Assembly: GCA_963691815.1 (NCBI GenBank)
Contig: OY829646.1
Location: 620,001 to 684,000 of the forward strand
From: Echiichthys vipera
Lineage: Eukaryota; Chordata; Actinopteri; Perciformes; Trachinidae
Length of the DNA stretch: 64,000 bases
Direction of reading: 5' to 3'
Shown: in pieces, positions 47,054 through 58,281 of the stretch
Numbering within the stretch: position 1 is the stretch's first letter
How the letters are laid out: each line of letters begins with the position of its first letter
Notes under the pieces: generated by a model
Database searches by the model: none
Seen by the model: the letters and a program-made list of their open reading frames with translations, nothing else
Told to the model about the DNA's origin: nothing
Translations under genes and position numbers: made by a program

Positions 47054-47114
47054 CTTTCCATCTTCGCATCCAGGTTTTCTTCCCTCTGAGTAGCATGGTC
47101 TGAAGGTGCATTCC
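47054..47114 (-). CDS. ubxn4: ubxn4 short linker exon
   Basis: A 61-bp exon between acceptor GCACTTGCAG and donor GTAGGAGC, reading GNAPSDHATQREENLDAKME plus two bases of an Arg codon. It takes one base (G) from the exon at 51124-51289, giving a Gly codon, and its last two bases pair with the first base of 45155-45209. The downstream end (LDAKMER-LTKK) matches the UBXN4 linker-to-coil transition. An alternative acceptor at 47155 would lengthen the exon but introduces a stop in this frame. Confidence 0.75.
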
Positions 47115-48485
47115 CTGCAAGTGCTACTGTGGCCTCTAAGGCTGCTATCACTTACTGTGCTTGAGAAGGGTGCTACGTAGAATAGAAACACAAACAAAAA
47201 GCACTGGGTAACTCACTTATGGACACCTTGTCAGCACAAACCAATCAATGTCTATCCATCCTTAATTAAATTAAATTTGAGCTAACGACTAACCGTAATA
47301 TAAATCTTTGCAATAAACAATTTAAGTCTTTTACGGTTTATTTTATGCCACACATGTGTCCTATTGTGTTTGACCTCACAACTAGGCCAAAATCCATTCA
47401 TTGTTCATTTTGATGCTTACGGAAATGATGTGGTCACTGTCAAAGCAGTGTCAATTAATCCTGAAATTGTTCACTTGAAATATGTTTTTCAGCTCTGAGG
47501 ACAGTTATTTAATTTAGAAGGCTGGACTGTATTTCAAAAGTTAATATTCAAAAGGTGAAACACAAAGACGGTGTTTACTGTTCAGAAACCTGTGCTACCT
47601 GACCACGGTCAGGTAGCACAGGTTCAAAGTTGATGCTCACTATGGCGCTAACCACCTTCTCTTTACCCAGCGGTTGGGAAGCAGGACACAGGCACTTAAC
47701 TTGGGTCTTGAGGGGCTACAGTGTTTATTCAGAGACAAACTGAACCCTACACTGAACATTTACTATTACTTGACAATTTCACTGTTAATTTCTCCTCTGT
47801 TCAGATCATCAGTACCCATCTGCTCTGAGTGCATCCACCGTCGCTCTCTCGCTTTACCACACACTTGATAATTACTAAAAAGGATTTATACTAATTTTGT
47901 ATCATCATGTTTCCATTCAAATACGTTTTTAATTATCTAATTAGAAAAGCCAGATGGAAGTCATAACTCCAGAATAACTTTCCCCAAAGATGATACACAC
48001 ACTGCTGCACTTGTAGTAGCGGCTCTCCACTAATATTTTAAAAGAGCTGTTATTGGCACCTCTTTGTCATCATCGTGGTCAAAAATCAAGACATACGGTC
48101 TCATATGAGCTGAAACAGAAGAACCTGCCCAACAGCAGTATGATCAAGACAGTAAAGCTCTCTTTTTCCGTGGTTTTTCCCCTGACATTGGAACCTTGTG
48201 CTCCAGTACACTTTGTATTTGTCTGAGCCCAGCTGATGGAAACGCATCTTGTTCACTTTCTACACTGAAGTTGAAAGGTTATGGTGGTGTGTTCGTGCCC
48301 ATGGCATGGTTTACTCTCAGATGAGCTTGGGCCCAGAGATACCGGTGTTTTTTGTTGATGGCTTTCACTTTGCATTGTTGAGTTTAACTTGTAGCAACAA
48401 TCTGTTAACTGACAATGGTTTTCTGAAGAGTTCCTGAGTCCACGTGGTAATATCCTTTACAGAATGATGTTGGTTTTTAATGCAG
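47115..48485. other. ubxn4 intron part, no gene seen
   Basis: Contains the short perfect hairpin at 47587-47624. No exon or transposon was recognised. Confidence 0.5.
47587..47624. repeat. Perfect 18-bp inverted repeat, 2-nt loop
   Basis: Arms AACCTGTGCTACCTGACC (47587-47604) and its exact complement (47607-47624). It could extrude as a hairpin; with no flanking T-run or known family, no function is assigned. Confidence 0.95.
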
Positions 48486-48814
48486 TGTCGCCGGTCACAG
48501 GCATTCAATGTTGGTTTTCAGCCTTTCTGGTGTATGCAGAGATTTCTCCAGATTCTCTGAATTGATGATATTATGACTGAAACCTGGCTGTGTCATGAAG
48601 AATATGTTAGCCAAAATGAATCCACTCCTCCCAGCCATACTAATACTCATATTCCTTGAGGCAGTGGCCGAGGAGGGCATTTGCATTTATGACTCAGGCT
48701 TATGAATCAACCCTAAACCTAAGCTAAATTATGATTCATTTGAAAGTCTTGTTCTTTGTCTTTCACATTCAACCTGGAAAACAGTGCAGCCAATTATACT
48801 TGTTATAGTGTACC

Positions 48815-49132
48815 ATGCTCCTGGTCCGTACTCTGAATTTCTATCTGAATTCTGAGTTTCTGTCAAATTTAGTCCTTAAATCTGATAAAGTAATCATTGT
48901 AGGAGATTTTAATATTCATGTGGACGTTGATAATAATAGCCTTGGTATTGCGTTTATCTCTCTATCAGATTCGACTGGTTTTAGTCAGAGTGTACATAAA
49001 CCTACTCACTGTTTTAATCACACCCTCAACCTTGTTTTGGCTTATGGTGTGGAAATCAATGAATTAATAGTCTTTCCACAGAATACTATTTTATCAGACC
49101 ATTATTTAATAACTTTTGAATTCGTATTATAG
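48815..49132 (+). pseudogene. L2 endonuclease C-terminal half
   Basis: A 105-codon frame reading VIIVGDFNIHVDVDNNSLGI, then FSQSVHKPTHCFNHTLNLVL and ILSDHYLITFEF. These are the GDFN, THxxxHTLDLV and SDHxxI motifs of the L2 AP-like endonuclease; the Asp and His catalytic residues in GDFN and SDH are kept. The N-terminal half is out of frame. Confidence 0.8.
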
Positions 49133-49321
49133 GACTACGCACCTCTGGGCAAAAGTTTCTACACTAGATGTTTATCTGATAGTGCTAGAACTAAATTTAA
49201 GGAAGCGATTCCATCTGCATTGACTTTAATGCCTTATCCTAATATTCAAGATTCCTGCACTAACGTTAGTTTCTCTGAAATTGATCACCTTGTTGACAGT
49301 GTTGCAGGCTTACTTTGAACA

Positions 49322-50150
49322 ATGCTTGACTCTGTTGCTCCATTAAAAAAGAAGATAATGAAACAGAGGAAGTTAGCTCTGTGGTATTACTCACAAACCT
49401 GTGAATTAAAACAAGTATCGCAAAAATTGGAGAGTAAATGGCGTTCCACTAAATTGGAGAAATCTCGCTTAGTTTGGCAAAAAAGTCTAAAAATATATAG
49501 GAAGGCCCTCCGTAATGCCAGAGCAGCCTCATCTTTAATAGAGGAGAATAAGAACAATCCTAGATTTCTTTTCAGCACTGTAGCCAGGCTGACAGAGAGC
49601 CACAGCTCTATTGAGCCACGCATTCCTATAACCCTCAGTAGTAACAACTTCATGACCTTCTTTAATGACAAAATTAGAGTATTAACTATTAGAGACAAAA
49701 TCAACTCGCTTGGCACCAATTTTTCTTCCAACCCTGGAACCAACTGTACAATCTGATATATTCTTGGACTGCTTTTCTACAGTTGACCATAACAAATTAA
49801 CCTCTACTATTTCGGCATCAAAACCTCCTACTTGTCTCCTAGACTCTATTCCAACTAGGTTACTTAAAGAAGTGTTACCTTTAGTTAGCACTCCTGTATT
49901 TGATATGATTAACTTGTGTTTATCAGCAGGTTATGTACCACAGTCTTTTAAAGTAGCTGTAGCCAAATAAAGACCTATATCTAACCTTCTTTTTCTCTCT
50001 AAGATCCTCAAGAAATTAGTCACCAATCAGCTATGTGACTTTTTACATAATGAGTTATTTGAGGACTTCCAGTCATGATTTAGAGCGAATTATAGCACTG
50101 AGACAGCACTGGTAAAAATTACTAACAACCTCCTAATAGCTGGCCTTCGA
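49322..50150 (+). pseudogene. L2 linker and RT N-terminal region
   Basis: 49322-49756 encodes the basic linker (ALWYYSQTCELKQVSQKLES, WQKSLKIYRKALRNARAA, NPRFLFSTVARLT) and 49710-50150, in another frame, the RT entry (LLDSIPTRLLKEVLPLV, YVPQSFKVAVAK-stop-RPISNLLFLSKILKKLV, ELFEDFQS). The palm domain that follows is deleted. Confidence 0.8.
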
Positions 50151-50510
50151 CACTACTGACCATCGCATCCTGCTACAGAGACTGGAGCATCTAATTGGCA
50201 TTAAAAGAACCGCATTAAGCTGGTTTAAGTCTTATTTATAAGATTGAGCTCAGTTTGTACATGATTATGACAAATCGTCCATATACACTAAAGTTTGTCA
50301 CGGAGTCCATGCATTTGTTACTTCTAGGCTGGACTATTGCAACTCCTTACTATCAGGCTGCTCCAATAAGTCTGTTAATAGTCTCCAATTGATCCAAAAT
50401 GCTGCAGCTCGTGTACTGACTGAAACCAATCAAAGAGAACATATTTCTCCTGTATTAGCAGACACTGTCCCAATATCTTAAAGTAAACTTAAAGAAAATA
50501 TGGAAAAAAA

Positions 50511-51123
50511 AATTCAGGATATTTGACCAGTTAAAACAAATCAATTTCTATCAGGTATTTGTCCAGCAGAGTTAAAATAAAGGGTTGGGTTTAAATTGAC
50601 AAAGGGTTTAGATATCTAGGTGTTATAATTACTCCTAATGTCTCATTGTTATATGATGCAAATTATTGAAAACTGATAAAGGAAATTAAAAAAAGACCTA
50701 GCTAGATGGGAGATTTTACCCCTGGCTTTCAATGGTAGAGTAGAAACAATTAGAATGACCCAATCACCAATGACACCATGTTGTCAAATGAAGTCTTTTT
50801 AACTGTCTGGCGAAAAAAACAAATGTACAATGTTCTTTAAGATGAGAGCAAGATGAAAGGAAATATCTAACTTGCAATGCTGGGAACCTTCTCAGCCCCT
50901 GGCACTTTTTGCTCAGGCTGTAACAATTTCTTTAAAAACAATCAGCTGTGAAAATAGTATTACTTTCTGAACTGCTGTACATGCAACATTAACCATCATG
51001 TGGCACATGCATGCAAATTTGACCTACACAGAATATTGAAGAAATATCTGAGAGAGATCAAGCTAGCTTTTTTTTTTTTTTTAAGTTACCTATTCTGAGA
51101 AAAGGTGATTCAGAATGACTCAC
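50511..51123. other. ubxn4 intron part, no gene seen
   Basis: AT-rich sequence. A short stretch at 50560-50760 may be further LINE debris but no motif supports it. Confidence 0.4.
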
Positions 51124-51289
51124 CTTTTGCTGTTCCTGGTACTGCTGCAGGTTCTGTAGTTGCTGGTGACCTAACAGGCACTGCTGGAGCTGATGCTGGT
51201 GCTGGAGCTGTACTATCATGCGGGCTGGTCTCCACATGACCACTTGCCTCTGGAAACACTGCCCCACCACCAATCTGTTGAGCATGCAT
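51124..51289 (-). CDS. ubxn4: ubxn4 variable linker exon
   Basis: A 166-bp exon between acceptor TTCTAACAG and donor GTGAGTCA. It starts in phase 0 with MHAQQIGGGAVFPEASGHVE and continues through an Ala/Pro-rich, low-conservation stretch ending PAAVPGTAK plus one base. In the family this position (after xxRxxKQMH) begins the poorly conserved linker between the N-terminal domain and the coiled coil. No lesion is visible. Confidence 0.78.
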
Positions 51290-51645
51290 CTGTTAGAAAA
51301 TGGAGAAAAATCATTACTAGAAAGACCGCAATGTAGATTCAGTAGCTCCAGTGGTGTTAGAGGGTTGTCATCATAGCTAGGGTGGTAAATACACTTTCAA
51401 AGCAATCCCAATCCAACTAACTAAAAATAAAATGAAACATTTCAAGTAGGACCAAATTGGTGGACCAACCAACCAACCAACTACCAGACATTATCATCCC
51501 CAGAGCCATATGTCTAAGAATATTATATATGTGATATATATATATATATATATTAATATACATGTGATTCTTTCTGATGGGGTACTAGGGTCAGCTAGAT
51601 GAAATGTGAAAGGATTGAAATATTGTGTGAGCTTTGTAGCCATAC

Positions 51646-51765
51646 CTGCTTAGCTCTGTTGATTCTTTTTATCAGTTCTTCAGCAGACAGACTGCCAGCG
51701 ATTGACCTCCAAAGGGATCCCGTTTTCCCCAATGAAGAAGCTAGATGGTATGCACACCACTGGAT
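51646..51765 (-). CDS. ubxn4: ubxn4 N-domain exon with +1 frameshift
   Basis: A 120-bp exon between acceptor CCCGTGAAG and donor GTATGGCT. Its first two bases complete a Tyr codon, then PVVCIPSSFFIGENGIPLEV in one frame and IAGSLSAEELIKRINRAKQ in the next, joined by one extra base (GTCAATC for GTCATC, near 51702). Without that base the exon is 119 bp and ends at a codon border, exactly as the next exon requires. The two half-sequences are both well conserved, so the insertion is recent or a sequencing error. Earlier exons were not found to the right. Confidence 0.82.
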
Positions 51766-52253
51766 CTTCACGGGGGTTAAGGGACAAGCTCCCAGCAATT
51801 TACATTTTGGCCTCTTTTAAGTGACAGCGCTCACTCTTTGTTAAACACATTAGGTGTCCGCTGGTGCTCAGGAGTTGCTCTTCCTGATAATATCTATCTC
51901 TAATTAATTTAAATCTATTTAATTTTTAGAAAAAATACAAATACTACTAAATAAATAAATAAAAAACAAATAGAAGAGACAAGACACACCGCACAAGTCA
52001 TTACATACTCAGGAGGACACCAGACCCACAGAGGATAAAACAATGAAATAAAACGTCATGTGCAATATGATACAGTCGAGTCAGTGGTCGCACTTTTGAT
52101 TTGATTTAAGCCACTTTTTGAGTTGACCTTTAAAAGAGGAATATGTGGGGCACTCCCTTATTGTGGAGGGAAGACTATTCCAGGTTTCCCCCCATACAAC
52201 AGACAACACATTCTTCCCAAATGCAGTGTGCCTGTGGAGGAGCTCAGTCTCCT

Positions 52254-53145
52254 CTAACACAAGCCCTGGTGCTCATACCTTCCAGAGAGACTTTTATATA
52301 CACAACACGCAAATCTAAATGTTTTAAAATTATGGAAACTTAAAAAATTGTGTTTTTTAAGAGTCTTGCAGATGTGGTAGGAGAAGGGTTTTTTATCCAG
52401 AGTTTTTAGGGCTCTTTTATAGAGAGTGTATATTGGTTTAAGTGCTGTCGTACATGCCAGTGACCAGCTTGTGAAGCAGTAGTCTATATGTGAGAGGAAC
52501 ATACAGTGTAAAAACATCAAAGCTGCACTGGTGGGTAATGAATTCCTAATCTGTTTGAAATTTGCCAGGTTGTATTTGACAGAGTTAGACACTTTTTTGA
52601 TGCGTTTCCTGAATGAGAGTGTCGAGTCCAGGATAACTCCCAAGTATCTCGACTCGCTCACCAAAACGAGCTCCTCCCCTCCCAGAAAGACACCAGAATG
52701 ATCAGCATTGGGCGGCCGTTTAGCAAAATACATACACTTTTTTTAACATTTAAAGAAAGGCATGAATAAGTGAGCCAGCCATGAATATGAGACATTGCTG
52801 TCGTGAGTATTTCAGCAGCCTCTGTTGTGTTTTTCGCAGAGTGAGAATCACTGCATCATCTGCGTACAACTGTGCATTTACACCCTTACAGACATCAAAT
52901 AAATAATTAATGTAAACTGAAAACAAAATAGGTCCAAGTATGGAACCTTGAGGGACCCCTACTGGACAGTCCAGGTAAGGGGATTTGACACCGCTGACCA
53001 CCACAAACTGCTTTCTATCTGCAAGATATGATCTAAACCAATTAAGGGCCTGTGTAGAAAAATTAAATTTTGACAGCTTAGTTAACAGTACTCGGTGGTC
53101 AACAGTGTCAAAGGCCCTTTTAAGATCTAGGAAGACAGCTCCCAC
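52254..53145 (-). pseudogene. LINE reverse transcriptase (2A-type element)
   Basis: 52750-53145 reads FLDLKRAFDTVDHRVLLTKL (first catalytic Asp), FRSYLADRKQFVVV, GVPQGSILGPILFSVYIN and LYADDAVI (catalytic YADD). 52254-52733, one frame over, is the thumb and C-terminal region (SRYLGVILDSTLSFRKRI, then FKTFRFACCVYKSL). All RT catalytic residues are intact; a frameshift near 52740 separates the halves. Confidence 0.85.
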
Positions 53146-53769
53146 ACAGTTGTTCCTATCCAGGAGACACGTTTTTTTCTATCAACATACTTAGGGCCGA
53201 CTCTGTGGAATGGTGAGTCCGGAAGCCATACTGCATCGGATGTAATGTTGTGTACCCGTTATTGAGGTGTTCAACTAACTGTTTAGCCACTCATTTTTCT
53301 ATTATTTTGGAGATGACAGGAAGAATACTGATTGGTCTATAGATGTTGATTTCAGACTTACCTCCGGATTTAAAGATTGGATTCACCGTGCTCACCTTCC
53401 AGTTCGTCGGGACAACAGAATGCTAGATCAACTGATTGACCAGCTGCGTGATGGGGCAAACCAGAGACTCTATGTGAAGTTTAAAAAAGTTAGTGTCAAA
53501 CCCATAGTCATCCTTGACTTAGATTTGTTAAGGGAGCAAATCATTTCCATTACCTCTCTATCAGAGATTTCAGTTATGTTAAAAACAAGCTGTTTGCAGT
53601 TGACAGGATGATAAACACAGTCAGGTGCAGTGAAAAGACTTGATATTTCTTGAACAAAATTTATAAAAAAAGAAATTAAATTCTGTAGCCAAGGTGACAG
53701 GAGTGTTCACCAATTGAATCTTAATGTTTAGTTCCAGTCCTTTACTGTCCTGTTTTGTCTGTCGGCCAG

Positions 53770-54913
53770 TTAGATTATTGATCTCTTTCCACACTTTTTT
53801 GGATTTCCCTTTGCACTCTCTATTATGTTTAAGAAGAAGTTTGCCTCGGCTTTTCGGAAAGCTGATGTTACTTTATTTCGTGCTGATGTGAATTTTTGAC
53901 GGTAAATGATTAGACCAGTTTTCAGTGAAATTTTGAGCAATTGATCTCTAACTTTTAACAGTGCAAGACACTCATTATTGAACCAAGGAAGGGAGCTGGA
54001 TTGCCTGGTCCTAGAGCTCCCTGTCCTAGAGAAAGGCAGCAGAATCTCCTTAATTTTTTGAGAGGAGTCAGCACTCTGGTTTATGTCGTCATAGGAAATT
54101 ATATTAGCCCATTCCAATTCACTGAGAGCTTTATTGACATTTTGCTGTTGGTTCTTAGGAATGAATTTATGATTCGGTGATTTCTAAGGCCTACAAGTGT
54201 GTGAATTTAAGACATGATTATTATTGAGTTTCCGGGAAAAGAAAATCACATTGTGATCTGATAATCCTGTGACAAGGTTCTGAACCTTAGTGATTCTTTC
54301 TGGCTTAGTTGAAAACAGAAAGTCAATTCTAGTTTTAGAGGAGTTTTTTATCCTTTGGTCAATTAATTGTGTTAAGTTGAAAGAATCAGTAATTATCTTA
54401 AAATTTTTCCTGTCTTTCTTATTATCCCAATTTATATTAAAATCCCCGACCAAGATTTGCTTGTTTCTATGATTAATTGATTCAAGTAAAGCCTTAAGCT
54501 GATCATAAAAGTCTGTAATAGTTGAGGGTTTACGATACATGCAAATGACAGTAAAGGACATTTTGGCAGAAAGGGAGATGTTTACCACAACACATTCTAA
54601 GTCGATTTGTCAAGGTAGCTCTATCTGGCAACAGTTAAGAGTGTTTTTAACGTACAGCAGAACCCCCCCCCCCCCCACCTCTCCTATAGTCCCTATCTTT
54701 CCTAAAAACATGACAATATGATATTGCTATGGAAGCTTCAGGTGATGAGGAGGATAGCCAGGTTTCTGTGAGACCGAAGAAGTCGATGTTTGAATTGATC
54801 AGTAGATGTTCTAGTTGTCCTCGCTTAGGAACCATACTGCGGACATTTAAGTGGCCACCGAGTAAACCCTTGTTTTTACATTTCAGGTCCCATATTGATC
54901 TTGCATGGTTCAA
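53770..54913 (-). pseudogene. LINE AP-like endonuclease and linker (2A-type element)
   Basis: 54647-54913: GGHLNVRSMVPKRGQLEHLL and FFGLTETWL (conserved Asn and Glu). 54184-54588: VICMYRKPS, QILVGDFNINWDN, IDFLFSTKPERI and LSDHNVIFF (Asp and His). 53770-54117: basic linker (LPWFNNECLALLKVRDQLLK). Frames change between parts; a poly-C at 54664-54677 lies in the break between the first two. Confidence 0.82.
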
Positions 54914-55697
54914 AGTTAAAAAGAGTTTTGAGGACCGGTACCAACACTAGATTTCTGGCATGTTGGTGGCGTTTACCAGTAGTTGGTTCTGGGAGCATGG
55001 GTGGAGCAATTGTGGGTGCCAGGGTCCTGCTGCCAAGCCCGGTGAGCGGAAGAGGATCGCCAGCTGCTGGACTTGGGGCCGTAAGCAAGGCCCCGCTGGT
55101 GACCTTGGCGCAGGGGACCAGAGATGTTGGGGTGGTGGAGCTGCATGGTGCCCGACCATCAGCTGCTGGACTACGAGGAGCCGTTGGCAATACGGCCCCA
55201 CCGACAGCCGGTGTGCCGGTGCTCTGAGCACGGGGGGCGGGAGATGTAGAGGCCATGCAGCAGTGTGGAGTCCGACCATCAGCTGCTGGACTGTGGGGAA
55301 CCGTAGGCACTGCCCCGCCGACGGCCGGTGTGTTGCTGCTGCGGACGCCGGGGACCGGAGATGTTGGGGTGGTAGGGCTGCGTGGTGTCCGACCGTCATT
55401 GGCTGGACTGCAAGGAGCCGTAGGCACCGCCCTGCCGACGGCCGGTGTGTTGCTGCTCCAGACCAGAGATGTAGTGCAGTCGCGTGATGTCCAACCGTCA
55501 GCCACTGTGCCGCCAGGGGCCGGCATCCCGGACCCGCCGGCACCGCGGGTCTCGTCGCCTCTCCGCAGGGGATAAGTATCTGACAAAACGGCCTCGGTAC
55601 AGCGGAGGGATATCCATCGGAACACCAGGGGTGGCAGATGTAGTAGGTCCACTATTCCACTACTATCGCCTAAAGTTGCGTTAATGTTGGTAGCCAT
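54876..55697 (-). pseudogene. Pro/Ala-rich 39-residue repeat region upstream of EN
   Basis: A 273-codon open frame dominated by three tandem modules of about 39 residues starting SSNTPAVGxAVPT and ending near TSPVPG (roughly 55110-55460). It lies between the 2A-like leader and the endonuclease and partly overlaps the endonuclease start in another frame. Low-complexity linkers are common in such elements, but no function can be assigned. Confidence 0.55.
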
Positions 55698-55785
55698 GAG
55701 TGAATTAGCTGGAAGGCTAAGTTTGCCGGCTCGCTGCTAACACCACTGGCTTGTGATGCTAGCAGTCTTTGCTGGGCTGGATGGC

Positions 55786-56238
55786 TTACGTTAGCGTCTT
55801 GCCTGGAAGGTGACCAGGAGAGCGGCCCGGGTTCAGCTCAATATCACCCGCCAGTAGTAACATTAACACAATTTGGTTGGTAGAGTGTCTCTTTCCCTTG
55901 TCAGTTGAGGAAGGAGCGAGATAGCCATTTACCAACATCCTTGAATACAATAGATGTTGGCTTCTAACTGCAGGTGTATAGAAGCAGTCGCCAACCGAAG
56001 ATAATGCGAAGTGCCGTGTTTGGACGATGACCAGACTTGAAATTATTACGGCAGTCACCAGCCATATACTAGGCGACTGTGTAGATGAAGTTGAGCAGTT
56101 GGCTGGCTTGACAGCTTTGTTGATCTTTAAACCTGTACTGTGGCTTCTGAAACTGTTGCTTATACAGCTTGCGGCACCGGGAGTAGTATTTTGCTCTGTC
56201 ATCTCGCGAGAATTCTGCAAGTTCACTGAGGTACACAA
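55786..56238 (-). pseudogene. LINE leader protein with 2A-like motif
   Basis: A 150-codon frame: a polar N terminus, a hydrophobic stretch (SIWLVTAVIISSLVIV), and near the end LMLLLAGDIELNPGRS (55803-55850). D-I-E-x-N-P-G is the ribosome-skipping 2A signature; non-LTR elements of several animals are known to carry 2A-like sequences at this place. The residue after NPG must be Pro for skipping; here it is Arg (CGC), one base from CCC. So the motif is recognisable but probably inactive in this copy. Confidence 0.65.
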
Positions 56239-56811
56239 ACTCCCCTACAATGACATAGCAACAGTCACAAGGGAGGTTTTCTTTTTTTTTTTTTTTTTTT
56301 TAACCATCAGCCATTAAATTTGTCAAATAAATACTAAGGGATGGGGAAACTAGCACAGTTGTGGTGCTGAACGAACAGTGCCCCAAAATAATAATTGAGC
56401 AATGGCATTCTGATGGGAAATTAGATGAAAGGACATCAGCTGGACATCTTCAACCAGTTCACAGAACAGTGTTGCAGACAGCTGGATGAGAACCGAGGAG
56501 ATGTAAGCCAGACAAGGCTCCAGGGCCCGACGGGATCTCAGCAAGGGTCCTTAAGACCTGTGCCACTGAACTTTCTGCAATAATCCTTTAACTCTTTTGT
56601 GAGGTCTACCATCAATGTAAAATCCCCATCGCCTGGAAAACCGCTCAACCAAAAAATGTTTTTTAAAAAATGACTACCATGCCATCGCCCTCACATCCAT
56701 CCTGATGAAGTGCCTGGAGTATCTGCTGCTTCACACCATCCTGCCACACGTCCATTAACACCTGGATCCCCTCCAGTTTGCCTACAAGGTCAGAAGAGGT
56801 ACTGAGGATAC

Positions 56812-57998
56812 ATCCTGTGGCACTGGATGACTACAGGCCGATTGCACTGAGCTCTCACATTATGAAGGTCATGGAGAGGCTGGTTCTTGCACACCTCAGA
56901 CCCCTAGTGTGCCCATCACAGGACCCCCTAGAATTTGCATATCAGCCCCATGTTGGGGTTGATGATGCACTCATCTACCTGCTGCAGGAAGCCTACTCCT
57001 CCCTGGATAGACCCAACACCGCTGTCCGCGTCATGTTCTTTGACTTCTCCAGCGCCTTTAACACAATCCAGCCCAAGCTGCTGAAGGCCAAACTGGAGAA
57101 CATGCAGGTGGATTCTCCTCTCGTCACATGGGTAAATGACTATCTGACGGGCAGGCTGCAGTATGTGAGATTACGAAACTGTGGGTCTGGACGCCTGATC
57201 AGTAACATCGGCGCCCCTCAGGGAACTGTGCTGTCGTCCTTTCTCTTCACCACCTACACCGCAGATTTTAAGTACTGCACTGAGTCGTGTCATCTGCAGA
57301 AATTCTCTGATGACACGGCCATTGTGGGGCGTGTAGAGGGTGGAAGAGAGGATGAGTACAGGGACCTGGTCGGCAACTTTGTCAAGTGGTGTGAGGAGAA
57401 CCACCTGCAGCTGAACGTGGCAAAGACGAAAGAGATGGTGGTGGACTTTAGGAGGAACAAGCCCCCGTCCTCTCCAGTCTGCATTGGTGGGACGGACATC
57501 AACATTGTGGACTCCTACAAGTACCTGGGTGTGGTGCTGGACAACAAACTGGAGTGGCCCACAAACACACAGGCAGTCTACAAGAAGGGCCTGAGCCGCC
57601 TTTCCTTACTGAGGAGGCTCAGGTCCTTCAACGTCTGCAACCGGATGCTTCAGATGTTTTATCAGTCTGTTGTCGCGAGCACCATCTTCTTCGCTGTGGT
57701 GTCCTGGGTTGCGGGCATCAAAGCAAAAGACGCGAACACACTGAATAAACTCATAAAGAAGGCAGGGTCTGTTGTTGGCTCTAAGCTTGTCACCCTGGAG
57801 GAGGTTGTGGAGCAATGGATGCTGGCAAAACTGCTGGTGATCATGAACAATGTCTCCCATCCCCTCCATAAAACCCTGGACATGCTTCAGAGCAGCTTCA
57901 GCAGCAGACTCATTCAACCCCGCTGCCTTAAGGAACGGCACAGGAAATCATTCCTACCTGCTGCCATCAGACTTTACAACGCTGCACAACAACGCTGA
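56812..57998 (+). pseudogene. LINE RT, uninterrupted truncated frame
   Basis: An open frame without stops from the RT middle to the natural C terminus: LDDYRPIALSSHIMKVMERL, FFDFSSAFNTIQPKLLKAKL, GAPQGTVLSSFLF, the catalytic FSDD, SYKYLGVVLDNKLEW, FNVCNRMLQMFYQSVVAS and HRKSFLPAAIRLYNAA, ending TGA 57996. The frame opens at 56778 in the host LINE. It lacks the endonuclease and RT N terminus. The lack of any stop over about 1.2 kb marks it as one of the youngest insertions here. Confidence 0.88.
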
Positions 57999-58212
57999 GT
58001 GAAGTGACCCATCACTGACATGCACCTTTATCTCACTTGCACATTAAAATCCACATAGCACATTGTAATATATTTTTTTATCTGCAATACTGTACTTTTA
58101 TTTTATTTTATTTTATTGTTGTTCATATTTTGTATTTTATATTTTATCTTATTTTTAGTACTTCTGATTGCTCTGTAACGCTGCTACGATGACCTAATTT
58201 CCCCTCGGGGAT

Positions 58213-58220
58213 AAATAAAG

Positions 58221-58269
<49 letters not shown>

Positions 58270-58281
58270 CATCTATCTATA
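58213..58281. repeat. (TATC)n tail microsatellite
   Basis: The 3' tail of the nested LINE, about 17 TATC units with one CATC variant. Confidence 0.95.

Larger units (their letters stand above)
48490..50510 (+). mobile_element. L2-type LINE, long but internally deleted
   Basis: A plus-strand L2 in a ubxn4 intron. Blocks in order: decayed endonuclease start (48560-48660, MTETWLC-like), endonuclease (48815-49132), linker (49322-49756), RT start (49710-50150), then deletions to the C-terminal block HAFVTSRLDYCNSLLSGCSN-like at 50300-50460. It is the same subfamily as 27960-29300. Confidence 0.85.
51890..56280 (-). mobile_element. APE-type LINE with 2A-like motif (antisense)
   Basis: A nearly complete non-LTR retrotransposon on the minus strand, of the L2/CR1/Crack-like jockey group. 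From its 5' end: a leader protein with a 2A-like motif (55786-56238), a repeat-rich region (54876-55697), endonuclease (54184-54913), linker (53770-54117), RT (52750-53200) and C-terminal region (52254-52733), with an AAATA-rich end near 51900-51990. A 22-base T tract at 56282-56302 lies at the 5' side. Confidence 0.8.
56812..58281 (+). mobile_element. Nested CR1/Rex1-group LINE, 5'-truncated
   Basis: A 5'-truncated LINE beginning within its own RT domain and ending CCCCTCGGGGATAAATAAAG followed by a TATC tetranucleotide tail (58213-58279). It shares its 3' end and RT with the LINE at 3960-7692. Inserted into the RT domain of another LINE at 56812. No clear target duplication was found. Confidence 0.85.

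Noticed and set aside
47054..47154. Longer ubxn4 exon using the acceptor at 47155
   Set aside because: It introduces TAA in the frame required by the neighbouring exons; the acceptor at 47115 keeps phase.
50560..50760. L1 remnant in the ubxn4 intron
   Set aside because: A faint LINE-like reading (GFKYLGV-type) appears but too few residues are conserved to support it.
54895..55684. Long plus-strand frames (110-175 codons) opposite the LINE leader
   Set aside because: Shadow frames of the GC-rich repeat region; the minus-strand order leader, repeats, endonuclease explains the sequence.
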